DNA of 64,000 bases from Paratinospora sagittata (lineage: Eukaryota; Streptophyta; Magnoliopsida; Ranunculales; Menispermaceae), in NCBI GenBank assembly GCA_035771175.1, contig CM069607.1, positions 16,066,001 through 16,130,000 on the forward strand, read 5' to 3'. This document shows positions 45,134-56,942 of this stretch, piece after piece; position 1 is the stretch's first letter; each line of letters opens with the position of its first letter. Under the pieces are notes generated by a model, which saw only the letters and a program-made list of their open reading frames with translations, was not told the DNA's origin and searched no databases. Both the position numbers and the translations under genes were made by a program.

Positions 45134-46634
45134 ATGCGACGTTCCAGAAGTGTTGAATTAGTACCATTGGATCCTGAAATTGAGCGCACTTTGGGACAAA
45201 GGTGGAGAGAAAGAAGAGTGAAGCAAGAGGCAATAGAGCCTGAAAATAATCAACGTCTTCTTCGGGACTACTTCAAGCTCGTCATCCATGATAATTACTC
45301 CAGGATAGTAAGAACACCTATTGCTGCAAACAATTTCGAGTTGAAGCCGGCGTTAATCATAATGGTTCAACAACATCAATACGGGGGCTCTCCATTAGAA
45401 GATCCAATGATTCATATACAATCATTCTTGGAGAAGTGCGATATGGTCAAGATCAATGGCGTGGCTGAATATGTGATTCACCTAAGATTGTTCCAATTTT
45501 CTTTGAGGGACAAGGCATAGTCATGGTTGCAAGGCTTGCAACCTAGGAGTGTTGCCACATGGGAAGAATTGATACAAAAATTTCTTCAAAAGTATTTCCC
45601 ACCGGCAAAGACGGCTTAACTACGAGCAGAGATTTGTCAATTTAACCAATTGGAGAATGAGTTACTATATGAGGCGTGGGAACGGTTCAAGGAATTGTTG
45701 AGGAAGTGTCCACAACACGGCTTTCAAATGTGGATGCAACTTCAAATATTTTATAATGGGATGACAATTGCCACACGCACTTTGGAAGATACCGCAGCTG
45801 GTGGCACTATTATGAGTAAGACGGCTGACGGAGCTCTTAATTTATTGGAAGAGATGGCTTCCAACACATATGAAGCCCCTAGTCAGAGAAGTTGCTGGAG
45901 TGCTTGAGCTTGATTCGATGACTGTAATTTCGGCACAGCTATACACACTGTCCAATCAAATAGCTTTGTTACAAGGTGCAAAAACTTCAATAGAAAAAGT
46001 AGCGGCAACTAGCAGGGATTTTTGGGTGGAGGAACCATTGAAGAACAAGCAAATTACTTCAATAACCAGGGATACAACTATAGGAGCAATGCTCAAGTCC
46101 CAAACCATTACCATCCAGGGGTTAGGAATCATGAAAAATTTTCCTATTCTAATAATAGAAATGTGTTGCAACTGCCGGGGTTTCAGAATATAGCCCAAGA
46201 GAAGAAATCAAATATGGAAGAAGCAATGACCAACTTTCTTAATGAGTCAAACAAGAAGTTCACCAATAATGAAACAAAGTTGGATGAATTAGTGGCTCAC
46301 ATGGCTAATCAAATGAGTTCCATGAGTCAAGTGATAATTCAAGTGAGCAACTTGGGTTTCTGTTAAGAACTTGGAGACTCAAATTGAGCAAGTGGCTACA
46401 CAAATGAGTGCACAACAAAACAACAACACCTTTCCTAGCAACACTCAAGTGAACCCAAAAGAGCAATGTATGACCATAAAACTGAGAAGTGGTAAAGAAG
46501 TTGAAAGTGGTTCTTCACCATCTATTCTTTCTTCATCTTCACCTATGCAAGGAGAAGTACAAGAAGAGAAAAGTTTGAATAATGGCAAAGAAGTTGTCAT
46601 TGAGACAGAGAAAGAGGCGAAGAAGAATGACTAA
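45134..46634 (+). pseudogene. Athila gag (broken)
   Basis: The first open part (45134-45520) begins MRRSRSVELVPLDPEIERTL and contains NNFELKPALIIMVQQHQYGG and EDPMIHIQSFLEKC, the Athila-style gag N-terminus. The gag core continues as SWLQGLQPRSVATWEELIQK after a TAG, then QLENELLYEAWERFKELLRK and QMWMQLQIFYNGMT. Later pieces contain a linker rich in Asn/Gln and a helical MTNFLNESNKKFTNNETKLD segment. At least five stops interrupt the frame. No zinc knuckle is evident. Gag would form the particle. Confidence 0.8.
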
Positions 46635-47512
46635 GTTTTGGGCCGTATCATTTTTCTGGACAACCCACCTATTCTTAAACCTCCATTGCCCTTTCCCCAA
46701 TGTTTTGCAAAGAATAAGCTGGATGATCAGTTTGAAAAATTCTTAGACATTTTCAAGAAAATTCACATCAATACTCCTTTTGTAGATGCACTGGAGCAGA
46801 TGCCTAATTATGTAGGATTCATGAAGGATGTGATGAAGAAAAAGAGAAAGTTAGAAGAATTTGAGATTGTCAAGCTCATAGAGGAATGCAGTGCCATCAT
46901 ACAGAAGAACCTACCCTAGAAACTCAAGGATCTAAGGTGTTTTACTATCCCTTGTGCCATTGGTTCTTCTTCTTTTGATAATGTGTTTTGTGATTTAGGC
47001 GCTAGCATTAACTTAATGCCTCTGTACATTTTCAGGAAGCTTGGACTTGGCGAGGTGAAGCCCACCACAATGTCATTGCAGCTGGCAGACCGATCAATCA
47101 CCTATCCTTGGGGGATTATAGAAGATATACTTGTGAAGGTGGACAAATTCATCTTCCCCGTGGATTTTGTAGTGTTGGATATGGAAGAGGAGGGAGATGT
47201 TCCTCTTATCCTTGGAAGACCGTTCTTTGCCACCAGGAAAGCTTTATAGATGTGAAGCTTGGCGAGCTTACTTTGAGGGTGAACAAAGAAAAGGTGATGT
47301 TCAACATTTATAATACACCCAAAGTTCCCGAAAAGAATAATAGTTGCCACAAGATAGATGTGAAGGGAAGAAGTGAAGAGTGTCCTCTCAAGGCTATTGA
47401 TAAGCCTACAAAAAATGATGCCTTGAATTGCTATAAGGAGAATTTGGAGAGTTTAGATGTCCCACCTCCCTTAGTGTGGACGGACCACTATTGGCTACCA
47501 CATGCAGAGTAA
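46635..47512 (+). pseudogene. Athila aspartic protease region
   Basis: 46638-46919 is the gag-protease linker with PPILKPPLPFPQCFAKNKLD, FLDIFKKIHINTPFVDALEQ and YVGFMKDVMKKK, typical of Athila. Protease follows at 46983-47249: CDLGASINLMPLYIFRKLGL, with the active site Asp-Leu-Gly-Ala-Ser, and VDFVVLDMEEEGDVPLILGR, then PFFATRKAL and a stop. Reading continues in the same frame as DVKLGELTLRV. The active-site Asp is kept; a TAG before 46920 separates it from gag. Pol stops here. Confidence 0.8.
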
Positions 47513-49334
47513 GATCAATCACCATCATTTAGAGGAGGTCAAGCATAAAAATGGCTATCTCCTTTGAGCCAAGAATAAGCGGTTAAAAGAACACTTCGGC
47601 AGGGATTCAACAAATGTCAAGGCGGTGCTTCCTGATGAGCCAGCTTGATGAGAAAATAAAAAGTCGGGCTAATGACTCTAAAATAAGTGCTAGATGGGAG
47701 GCAACCAATCGGTTTTGCAGTCGTATTATTTCTTTTACTTTATGTTTTTAGTCATTGTAGTATAGGCTTTGAATTTCGTGCATTGACAGATTTGTTTACT
47801 TGTCCTTTCTAGGTTTTAAAGCAATTTTGGAGGTCTTCGTGGAGCTTTTCAGATAGACTAATGGCATGCATTATGTGGCATCTTCACCCATTTGGGTTCA
47901 GGGGGTTTTCTAAACTTCTCTCTATTATATGCCTTTGTGTTTCTTAGTCGTATTTCTTTGTTTATTTCACGCATTGAGGATAATGCTCGCTTTAAGTTTT
48001 GGGGGATAGTTTTGAATTTTTGTCACGGTATGTTAGTTAAGTATGCATTAGTTGAGGTTAGGTAGTCACATTCTATTACAACTTTAGACTTATTTATGGA
48101 AGGCTAACGACACGTGAACACTTTAGAGATATGAAATGATAGGAGAATGTTGAGAGTTACTATATGTCTGTGTGCTTGATCCATTTTTGCTGAGTTGTGT
48201 TAAAGAGACTTAACCAATTGTACATGGTTTTGATCATGAGATTAAGATTGTTTGAAATGGACTTTTGCTTGCAAAGTCTTATTTTAGATCTCTAGGGATT
48301 CTAGAACAAGTTTGATCACTACTTGAGGCGAAATCCTAGAAAACACACCATGAGGAAGATGATTTAGGCCATGTTTGGAAACGTTGGAGCCAAATAGCCT
48401 ACCTTTCTTTGGATTATATCCATAGTATCCATTTTGAGCTAAATGTTTTTTCCTTATTACCTATGCATTATGAACTTTAAGCTTTATCTGTTTAAATTCC
48501 TTGTTTCAACCTATGTACCTTATACACTTTGATCATGTTGGAGTGTTATTATTTGGAAGGAAGAACAATGGGAAAAAAGAGAGAAAAAAGGGAATAAAAA
48601 AAAGAAAAGATTTGAGAAGTTTGCTAATGAACTCTATTGAAAAAGAAAAGAAGAAACAAAGTGTTACACCAAATAAGTTTGGGGGTGTAGCATTCATGAT
48701 GAAAAAAAAAAAGCAAAAAAAGTAAACCAAAGAATGGGAATTGGATGAAAGAAAAAGATGAAAAGTTGAAAGGATATATGTGTTAAAGAAAAGGGGGTTT
48801 TTTGGTTTCAAATATAATGTAGTGGATGCTAGTAATTGATCAAAGTGTTTAGGGTGTTTTGAGCTACAATGTTTCCTATTTTACCCTACCTTTGAATATT
48901 GGCCTTACATTACCACCTAAGAAAGACCTATTGATTTTTAATGGTGTGTGTTCTACATTAGTGGAGAGTGGTGTGAAAGACTTGTCTATGGAATTCCAAC
49001 TTAAACCATATATTCAAAGATCTCATATTTTACACTTGCTTGCTCTTGTTCATGACTTGCATGATTCGTTTGATGAGATTAGCTATGTACTCATGTGTAA
49101 AAGAATCAAAGACAAAACTTGGTGAGAGTTGGGTTGAAATTCTAGACAAATTTATACTCTTGAAGTTCTTCCTAGATTTGAATGTTCTTTTTGGTGTAAT
49201 CTTAGAGGCCATATATGTGTTTACAATGTTGAGTTAAGTCTATATTTGTGCGAGAATGTGACTTTTGAAGGGAAGTGTTAATCATGAGTTTAGTTTAGTT
49301 TTTTTTTTCCCCTTTGCTCGGGACAATCAAAGTC
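47513..49334 (+). other. Athila 3' untranslated region; RT and integrase deleted
   Basis: Contains AAGTGCTAGATGGGAGGCAA (about 47689), a landmark found downstream of pol in Athila elements, and AGTTTGGGGGTGTAGC (about 48674), a spare purine tract. Several small A-rich frames are present but no domain. The deletion joint should lie between about 47510 and 47690. Confidence 0.65.
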
Positions 49335-49337
49335 CAA

Positions 49338-49350
49338 AGTTTGGGGGTAT
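49338..49350 (+). other. Polypurine tract of the Athila-type element
   Basis: AAGTTTGGGGGTA, just before the LTR start TGAGGAGTTG at 49352. Confidence 0.8.
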
Positions 49351-49351
49351 T

Positions 49352-50897
49352 TGAGGAGTTGAGTTTTATACATAGTATTTTGTAGGAATTTTATTAGGTT
49401 TGTAGATATATTTACTAATTTCTAGGTGTTTTGGCTTAATTTGCATATTTAGTGTTTCAGGTGCATCTTAGTGTTTTTGTGTGTTTTAGAGGTTAATTTT
49501 AGTTGTTTTCATGAATAGAATACTTTAGGTTTGTTTAGGAAAATAAATATGATTTTTAGGAATTTTTCCTAAAGTTATTAGTAGCATTTGCATAATAGCA
49601 TGTTCATTTTATATCATAGTTTCATCTTAATTGTTAATATTTTCTTTGTTTGTTGATTTACTTACTTATGGTTGTATTGTTTAGTTGGTAATAAAAGCTT
49701 GAAAGTGTGGTGAATCAAGGCCCAAATAATGCTGAAAAGTGACCAAGATCATGTGCGAAAAGTGTACAAGAAAGTGCGAAAGAACTGAGAAACGCGGGAA
49801 GAAGAATGGCTAAAGACACTATGTGCACTTGTGTTGTTTTGGGCGTTACGGCGCTTGGGAGGGCGCTGCAGCGCCTAGAACACTAAAAATCAATGGAAAA
49901 ATTCCCGCAATAGCGCTGTAGGGCTACCCCCTCGAGTGCTGCAATGCTACCGCGAAAAGCAGGTTTTTTCACTTTTGTGTTTGGGCAATTTTGGCAATTC
50001 AAGTCTAAAGCGATATAGCGCATATTATATATCAAAAGAAAAGGTTTTTTGACAAAGATTCCATTTGAGAAGGAGAGAAGATGGCTAGGTTGCTGGTGAA
50101 ACAGAGATTGGCTTTGGCAGCGAGGCGTATCGAAGAATTATAGTATTTCTAGCACATTTTGTAGAGGAATTCAATGTTTTCTATCTTATTTTGTATTTTC
50201 TTCTCCAACACTATGAACTAACTTTTAATTCTAGAGAGGATATGGATCCTAACTTGAATATTATGGTTTAATTTTAGATTTAGTTTATTATCAATGAAAT
50301 TTTTATAGTTTATTCATGATTTCATATGCTTAATGCTTTCAGTTTCTTGATCACAAATCAAATGAGTTTAGACTTGGAAGGCAACACTCGAGAGAGGGTT
50401 TTTTAGGTTGAAAAAGGGAGATTATGACATGAAAACGTTGTAGAATCGAGAGGTTTACAAAGTTTCATGAAATTGTAGGAAAATCACTGAGTTTAATGGG
50501 TTGTTTAGAATTTAGGTTTTATCGAGAGATCGAACCTTGTTTTTGACAATACGTTTTAATTCGGCTCTTGAGAGAGGGAATTAGAGACGCAAGGGTTTTG
50601 ACTTATAAATTAAGAAATTGATTTGATAATAAGCATGTTTAAATTACATAATTAAAGGTTAGGTGAAACTGATTCTCTATACATTTCTCATATATTGATT
50701 TTTCTTATAGTTCGTTCAGTTTAATTAGTTTTATTTGATTTTGAAATACTTGAATCTCTATAACTTGATCGATAGATAAAGTTAGAAATTAGTGAAAACG
50801 GTAATTGTTGAGGTAAACAATCCTAGAGGACGACTACCTGATCTTCATCGGTTATTACTACTATCTGTCACTGTACACTTGCGATTTTCAGTGAACA
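49352..50897 (+). repeat. 3' LTR of the Athila-type element
   Basis: Starts TGAGGAGTTGAG and ends TTTTCAGTGAACA, followed by the target duplication ATTCT (50898-50902). Colinear with the 5' LTR. Confidence 0.9.
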
Positions 50898-52180
50898 ATT
50901 CTCCTTAGTGTTTGGCATAAATATAAATTTGAGAAACAGTCCAAACACAGAGTATGCTTTAAGATTTGTAAATAAACAAGCACAACATACTTATAGCATA
51001 GGCAGAATGGTTTATGATTAAGCAAGGCCTAGCAATTATGATTCTAACAAGATGCAAAGTATATAGTTTGAAGTACATGACATCTATTAGATATCAAAAA
51101 TCACAGTCAATTAATGCATACAAAATATAATATACGAGAGCAACATTAATGGCATGTGAAATAGAAAATTATATTGACACATGTGAAGATATATACGATG
51201 AGTATCAAACTCTAAACATACTGAATATATGCTAAGTTTCATAGATATCATTCTAGCAACAACATACATTCATTTTCCTAAACTAGGCAAATAATTTCAA
51301 TTGAAGTATTGTTTGATACACTGGTTCTAATGAGAAAGCATTTGGAAGAGTATGTACTCATTAAAAGTCAAATATCCATGAGTTTGATGCAAACACAATA
51401 TGATATGAAGCAGATGTATCAAAGTCAGGAAATCATTGAAAGAATAATGCCAAGAGATTATAATCATGAGTGTAGGCAATATTCTTTTCAAGATATAGGC
51501 GTATGATATAGAGTTGTGTACATGGCCTATACTCATTTGCATATATATGATTTTCTAAATTCAGAGCAAATATGATCATGATATGAACTAGCATAGGCAA
51601 AGATAAATTGTTAAAGCATAGACTAGCAATTGGGGACCTAATCATCAGATAATTAAATATCACATATAAGTTCAGGATGAGCAAATAATCATGATATACA
51701 TTCAACGTTAGATATTCACATATTATAAACAAATATCAATGAAAGATGTGAATAATCTTTAGAAAGATGCCACAAACTGATAATTGCATTAGTCATAGTA
51801 AGATTTCATCATGATGCAGTTTATCAGGAAATATGAATAAGATAACATTAGTATGATGACAGATGATCATGTTCATGAAAGCAACATAGTTATGCAACAT
51901 AAATATCCAGAAATAATTTTGCAAACATAGAAGCAGGCATAACAGAGTATACACACACTGAAAATCCTATCTGCAACAGCTAGGAAGTGAGATGTGCAGA
52001 GTGAAAGTGAAGCAGGGGATTTAAACAGAGTATACACACACACATTAAATTATAAGAGAAATTCTGCTTAAACATTAAAGAGGAGTATTGTAGAAGAGTT
52101 TTAAACAACAATCCAAAAAAAATGGTTAAAACAAAATTTGGAAGATTTGGCTTAACATGACTAGGCTGGCAGAGAGGTCT
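50898..52180 (-). other. S5 internal non-coding region
   Basis: AT-rich continuation of S5 after the Athila insertion. Short unrelated frames only; no retrotransposon domain on either strand. Confidence 0.6.
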
Positions 52181-52660
52181 CTAGATATTCCTAGAAGAGT
52201 CCGGAGTAGAGTCTTTGGAGCGAGGACATTCATGAAAGCTATTGGTCCTACGAGCCATGGGAGTGGCGGTGCTCATACGGATTGCCTTTTCAATTGAAGC
52301 TCGGGATTCCTCATTTTCCTCAAACAGTGCCATCATCAGATCTCTCTGACGTTTTGCCTTGGCTTCAAGCTCTTTCAGTCTGTTCTCGTGCTCGTTTAAC
52401 ATGTCTAGAACAACCTAAACCCTGGAAGATAGAGAATCACTAAGCTTGGCAAATTATTCCTCAAGTAAAACTGCAGAAGGAAGCGGTGGCAGAGGTTCTT
52501 TGGAGAGAAGTGGAGATTCGTGGATTTCCCTGGGAATAATTTCCTTTCAGGGCTTTTCATCAGATTCATCTGATGAAGACAATGATAGAGGTAAGTCAAT
52601 AGAGGTGGAAGATGATTCCACTCTAGCTCTTTTCCTAGACTCAGGAGCTTTGGATGCCAT
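52181..52660 (-). pseudogene. Small ORF remnant of S5 (unknown function)
   Basis: One minus-strand frame from ATG at 52660 to 52181, about 160 codons with three in-frame stops (near 52547, 52450 and 52408). The N-terminus has a basic nuclear-signal-like patch (MASKAPESRKRARVE), then a Ser/Asp/Glu-rich stretch (LPLSLSSSDESDEKP). The C-terminal part, LNEHENRLKELEAKAKRQRD onward, is a likely coiled coil. It starts about 350 bp after the primer site, where gag would start in an autonomous copy, but shows no gag similarity that I recognise. It could be a captured sequence or a fragment of a Sirevirus downstream protein. Confidence 0.45.
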
Positions 52661-53008
52661 TAGAGAGTTTAAGAAGGAGATGAAACGAAGAAGATGAATG
52701 CAGAACGATTTCGCGCTCAAAATAAGAGTGGAGTGAGAAGGAAACGTGTAGAGCAAGCTAATAGGCATCGAAAACAGAGTCTGCATTTAATACAGGAATG
52801 ACATAGAGTCATGCGCCGAAGAGTATGATTAAACAGGAAATGTCTCGTTAAGAGAAAGAATAATCATACTCAGGAAGTTACGGCTAGGTGGCAGAGTGAG
52901 TTCTAAGATTTCTATCCTTAGACACGAAATATGAAGACACCTAAGATGAACTCGACAAATTGACCAATGGATCTAGACTCTAGGTTGTCAGACCATATTC
53001 TCCTAGAA

Positions 53009-53024
53009 CCTGGCTTTGATACCA
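53009..53024 (-). other. Primer-binding site of S5 (tRNA-iMet type)
   Basis: Minus strand TGGTATCAAAGCCAGG, two bases after the LTR end GGACCAACA. The core differs from the canonical TGGTATCAGAGC by one base. Confidence 0.85.
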
Positions 53025-53026
53025 AT

Positions 53027-54919
53027 TGTTGGTCCACCCAAGAGGGGAGTGAATTGGGTGTAATGGTCAATTATAAAAATCTCTTCCAATAACTTAGTGA
53101 TATACATGAGTGTATTGGAATTGAGCACATAATCTAAAACATAGACTAAACTACAAACGTGTGACACACATAATTTATAGTGGTTCAGCCAAGCCTACGT
53201 CCACTACCTTATCTCCCGATTAGGATTTTCTCAATCCACTAACTGATTTTCTTAGGGTGAGAACCAAACTATACAACTGTCATTTCCTCATTTTAATGGA
53301 TAAGGAAGAACCATCTTCCTTTTGCAGGATAAGGAAGAACTGTTTTCTTTTTGTGGGATAAGGAAGAATCGGTTTCTCTTTTACAGGTTGAGAGATAACC
53401 TATCCTTTTACAGGTTAAAGACGAATTTATCTCCTACTTACAGGTGAGGATTTACCCTTTTCTCTTTTATAGTTTTAGAGATAACCTATCCTTTTCAGGT
53501 TAAGGACACACTTATCCTTTTACCGAGATTAGGATGAACCGGTTTCCTACTTTCAGGCGAGGATGAACCTTTTTCTCTTTTATGGGTTCAGAGATAACCT
53601 TGACATGATTTCAACCTTGAAATCATTAAGTGAACTACCTTTACTTGTCCTGGTTGTTTCAGTCCAAAAACACACCAGCATTACAACACTAAATAAGTTG
53701 GTTCTAACTGAGTATAACACTTTACAATTAAGCTCAATACATTACAAAGATCTATAAATTGAAATAAGTAATGCTAAGATGAAATACACTAACAATCCTT
53801 TACCCTTCAATGTTCGGTATTGCTCAAATACAGTTTCGAAAAGTATGAATGATATGATATGAAAATCAGTGCTTCTTCAAAAATAATATGATACCAAATA
53901 AAACATTGACAAGGAAAATGAAAGGACCAGTGTAAATAAAAAAAACATACAGTTTTCAAAATAGATAGAATATAAGTATGAAAACTTATGGTTTAGTGAT
54001 CAGTAGTTAACGCAACTATTGATATAGTTTAATACAATACTTAAGATATGAAATCAAGTACAACTGTATATCTTGAACTATTTTTCAAATTCTATCTTCA
54101 GCAAGAATAATCAGTGTTGAGAATTTGAGTAGATACTAGATCAAATATATTTTCAAATATAAAATGAAAATTAAGCTTAGTATGAAAATCATTTGAATTC
54201 GTAAAGGTATCAGTGAAAAATACTTTGAAAGTTTAGATGCTTGAAAAACATTTTGCCGCGGACTAACTTTCAAAAAGTATTGCCACAATACAAAATGATT
54301 GGCAAGTTGTTTAATCCTAAGTGTTGGTATTTATAGACATAGTGAGACATAGTCGTTAGACATTTGGAGTTCAAATAATATGAACATTTATACACAACGG
54401 CTAGAATTTTATATGTAAATGACAACTGCAATTTTCACTAACATTCTGGTTCTTTTCAGATTTCATGAAAGAAGAAAGTTTTATAAAAACCTAATTCACG
54501 TACCAGAGAAGATCTTTGATAAGTCTGAAAAGGACTTTGTGCAAAGGTCTGTTCAGAAAAATTAAACTGATGTAGTGTACTTGTTCGAATAGTGACCATT
54601 GTTGAATTAGCGTTTTGATTCCATAATCAGTTTCCTGACTCATAATATCAACTTCGTTGTTTTCTTCCTTGAAGGCGCTCATTACGTATAAGCGTCCTGC
54701 TGAACACTTAAGTGAGGGCGCTACTAACTTGTAAGCGTCCTGACTTATTTTGACACTTATACGACTTAACCCTGAGGGCGCTAATGCACAGTTAGCATCC
54801 TACACTATTTAAAAACAAATAAGTGCATGAGGGTGCTACTTTCTAAGTAAGCGTCCTACCTTTTAAAAACATAAAACATAACATGAGGGCGCTACAACTA
54901 TGTATGCGTCCTACCACAT
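53027..54919 (-). repeat. 5' LTR of S5, truncated
   Basis: Colinear with 40125-42020 of the 3' LTR: hairpin array (53240-53600), TATA region (about 54325), and the start of the U3 palindrome array (54600-54915). It stops at CTACCACAT near 54919, where hAT sequence begins, so the first kilobase of U3 is missing. It lacks the tandem duplication of the 3' LTR. Confidence 0.85.
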
Positions 54920-56340
54920 AAGGTTGTGCAAGTCATTACTGATAGTGCTTCAACATATGTAGCTTGAAGGCTACTAATGGAAAAAAGGCGTCATTTGTAT
55001 TGGACACCTTGTGCAGCTCATTGCATTGATCTAATATTAGAGGATATTGGTAAGACTCAAAGGATTAAAGAAGTAATTGAGAAAGCAATTAGTTTGACTG
55101 AATTCATCTACAATCATGGCTTCGTCCTAAATTTGACGAGGGCATATACTCAAGACAATGATATTGTTCGCCATTACGAGGTTTGCCACCTTTTTTCTAA
55201 CATTCACGAGCATATACAAAAAGAGAAAAGCTTTGAGAAGACTTTTTGCAAGTAATGAATGGACTTCTTCCAAGTGGCCTCGTGACCCAAAAGGAAAAAG
55301 AGCTAGTGATATTGTTTATGCAGGGGATTTTTGGAATGGGGTAGTGCATGCAATCAAGGTTTCAAATCCACTAGTTCATGTTTTGAGATTAGTGGATGGA
55401 AGGAGTAAACCCCCTATGGGATATATTTATGAAGCCATGGAAAGAGCAAAGAAAGCAATAAGAAAAGGTGTTGAAGAAAATCCTCGAAAGTACATGTTTA
55501 ATTTGTTATTACTTCATAGTTTTTTTTTATTAGTTACTATTACTAATGAACATTTATTTATACTTTTATAGATACAAGCCTATTCGGAACATCATTGACC
55601 GAAGGTGGAATGCAGAACTTCATCAACCTCTTCATGCAACTGGGATATTATCTAAATCTGACATTCTTTTATGCTAATAAATTAAATTGTGATGGAAAGG
55701 TTATGCAAGGCATGCTTCAAGTTATTGGAAAGCTTTTCGAAGCTCCAACCCATGTTGACATTATAGAGAAAAAGCTTGGAGTATATATAGAAGGTGGTGG
55801 CATGTTTGTTAGAGAAACATCAGTTCGATCTCCAACCACAATGCAACCAGATTTAAAAAACTTATTGTTTGTTTATTTGTTTTTCTAATTGATATTTTTT
55901 CAATTTTTGATTTTTATTGCTAGAAGTTTTTAAAATGCTAATATGATGAATATAGCTATGTAGCTACTTGTTGGAACATCAATGGGGAAAATACCCCCCA
56001 TCTTCAAAAGCTAGTGCTCAAGATTCTTGGCTTAACTTGCAGTTCTAGTGGTTGTGAGAGAAATTGGAGTGTATTTGAACATGTAAGTTGTGTCAATTCA
56101 TTATGTTTATTACTTACTGTACTCTATTAGTTTTACTAAAATTATAGGTGGTTGCAACCTTTTTTTTTATTTCAAATACACTAAAAAAAAAAGGAACAGA
56201 TTGGAACAAAACAGGATAAATGATCTAATCTATTTCAGTTACAATCAACAATTGATAGAACAATTTAAGAAGAGGGAGACATTGGATCCAATTTCATTGA
56301 ATGATATTGATGATTGTAACGAGTAGCTTACTGGGAACAT
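54920..56340 (+). pseudogene. hAT transposase (DUF659 part to dimerisation domain), broken
   Basis: VVQVITDSASTYVA is the second catalytic Asp segment of the RNase H-like fold. Next come YWTPCAAHCIDLILEDIGK with the CxxH-type motif, SNEWTSSKWPRDPKGKRASD, MGYIYEAMERAKKAIRKGVE, and after an intron IIDRRWNAELHQPLHATGYY. The C-terminal hAT dimerisation domain is at 55990-56330: LGLTCSSSGCERNWSVFEH, an intron, then NRLEQNRINDLIYFSYN and DPISLNDIDDCNE. Two introns are plausible, with donors GTACATG near 55491 and GTAAGTT near 56081 and acceptors TTTTATAG near 55570 and GAACAG near 56199. Stops and frameshifts are present; it cannot encode active transposase. Confidence 0.8.
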
Positions 56341-56865
56341 GCAAGAGCTAGTTCACAAATATGAAGATTTAACATGAGAACAAGTTGAAGAAGCTCTTGG
56401 TGGTGATTGAAATTAGTCACTTTACTAAATCTAGGACACAAATTGGGGAGCATTCAAGAAGGGAAGAGAGGAGGAAAAAGAAGAAGAAGAAGAAAAAGGC
56501 GAGGAAGGAGAAGATGATGAGGAAATATACAACAAGGACATTGATAAATATGATTCAGATAATAATATTGAAGATATTGATGAAGAAAATCTTCAAGAAG
56601 ACTTTGAACTTTAAACTTTAAATTTTAAATTCATTCTTTTGTGAACACAAGTTTTGTACTATAGAACCTTTTGGACAACGTGTATTGTGGCATGAATTAA
56701 TGTTTTGTGGACTTGATTTTAATTAATATGAAGTGTTTTTTATCATTTTATGAAAATTTAACATTTATTATATAATATAGTTAGATATATATAATTATGT
56801 ATATGAACTGTTCATGGACCTCTAAATAATTAATTAATTATTCAGGGACCTATAAATAAATATTT
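56341..56865 (+). other. hAT 3' region
   Basis: Lys/Glu-rich low-complexity codons (56450-56620) followed by AT-rich non-coding DNA leading to the right terminal motifs. Confidence 0.5.
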
Positions 56866-56942
56866 TTATTGTCGCCTAGGCTACGCCTTGCCTAGACAGG
56901 GCAAAACCCCTAGCCATCGTCTTGACGCCTTGAAAACACTAG

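Larger units (their letters stand above)
43450..50897 (+). mobile_element. Athila-type gypsy element lacking RT and integrase
   Basis: 7,448 bp with two LTRs of about 1.54 kb and an exact target duplication ATTCT (43445-43449 and 50898-50902). The primer site is of the tRNA-Asp type and the polypurine tract is AAAGTTTGGGGGTA. Gag and protease pieces fill 45134-47512, but no RT, RNase H or integrase follows; the next 1.8 kb is the Athila-style 3' untranslated region. The deletion must have preceded mobilisation in trans, or followed insertion by an internal event. It is inserted in the internal part of S5. Confidence 0.9.
38579..54919 (-). mobile_element. Non-autonomous Sirevirus-LTR element S5 (antisense)
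   Basis: On the minus strand: partial 5' LTR (54919-53027), primer site (53024-53009), a small ORF remnant (52660-52181), a long AT-rich segment, purine motifs and polypurine tract (42975-42962), and 3' LTR (42961-38579). The Athila element 43450-50897 is inserted in the internal region. Without it, the internal part is only about 2.6 kb and has no protease, integrase or RT. The 3' LTR contains an internal tandem duplication. The 5' LTR lost its U3 start at the hAT junction. Confidence 0.8.
54920..56942 (+). mobile_element. hAT DNA transposon remnant with right end
   Basis: Transposase coding pieces (54920-56340) followed by a right terminal region. In 56870-56942 the motifs GCCTAGGCTACGCCTTGCC and GACGCCTTGAAAACACTAG are the subterminal GCCTAGGCG-type and terminal sequences typical of plant hAT elements of this group. 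The left end and the transposase N-terminus (BED zinc finger part) are missing; sequence starts abruptly inside the S5 LTR. Confidence 0.75.

Noticed and set aside
48501..48811. Lys-rich and Phe-rich overlapping frames in the Athila 3' region
   Set aside because: Both come from an A-rich low-complexity stretch next to a spare purine tract.
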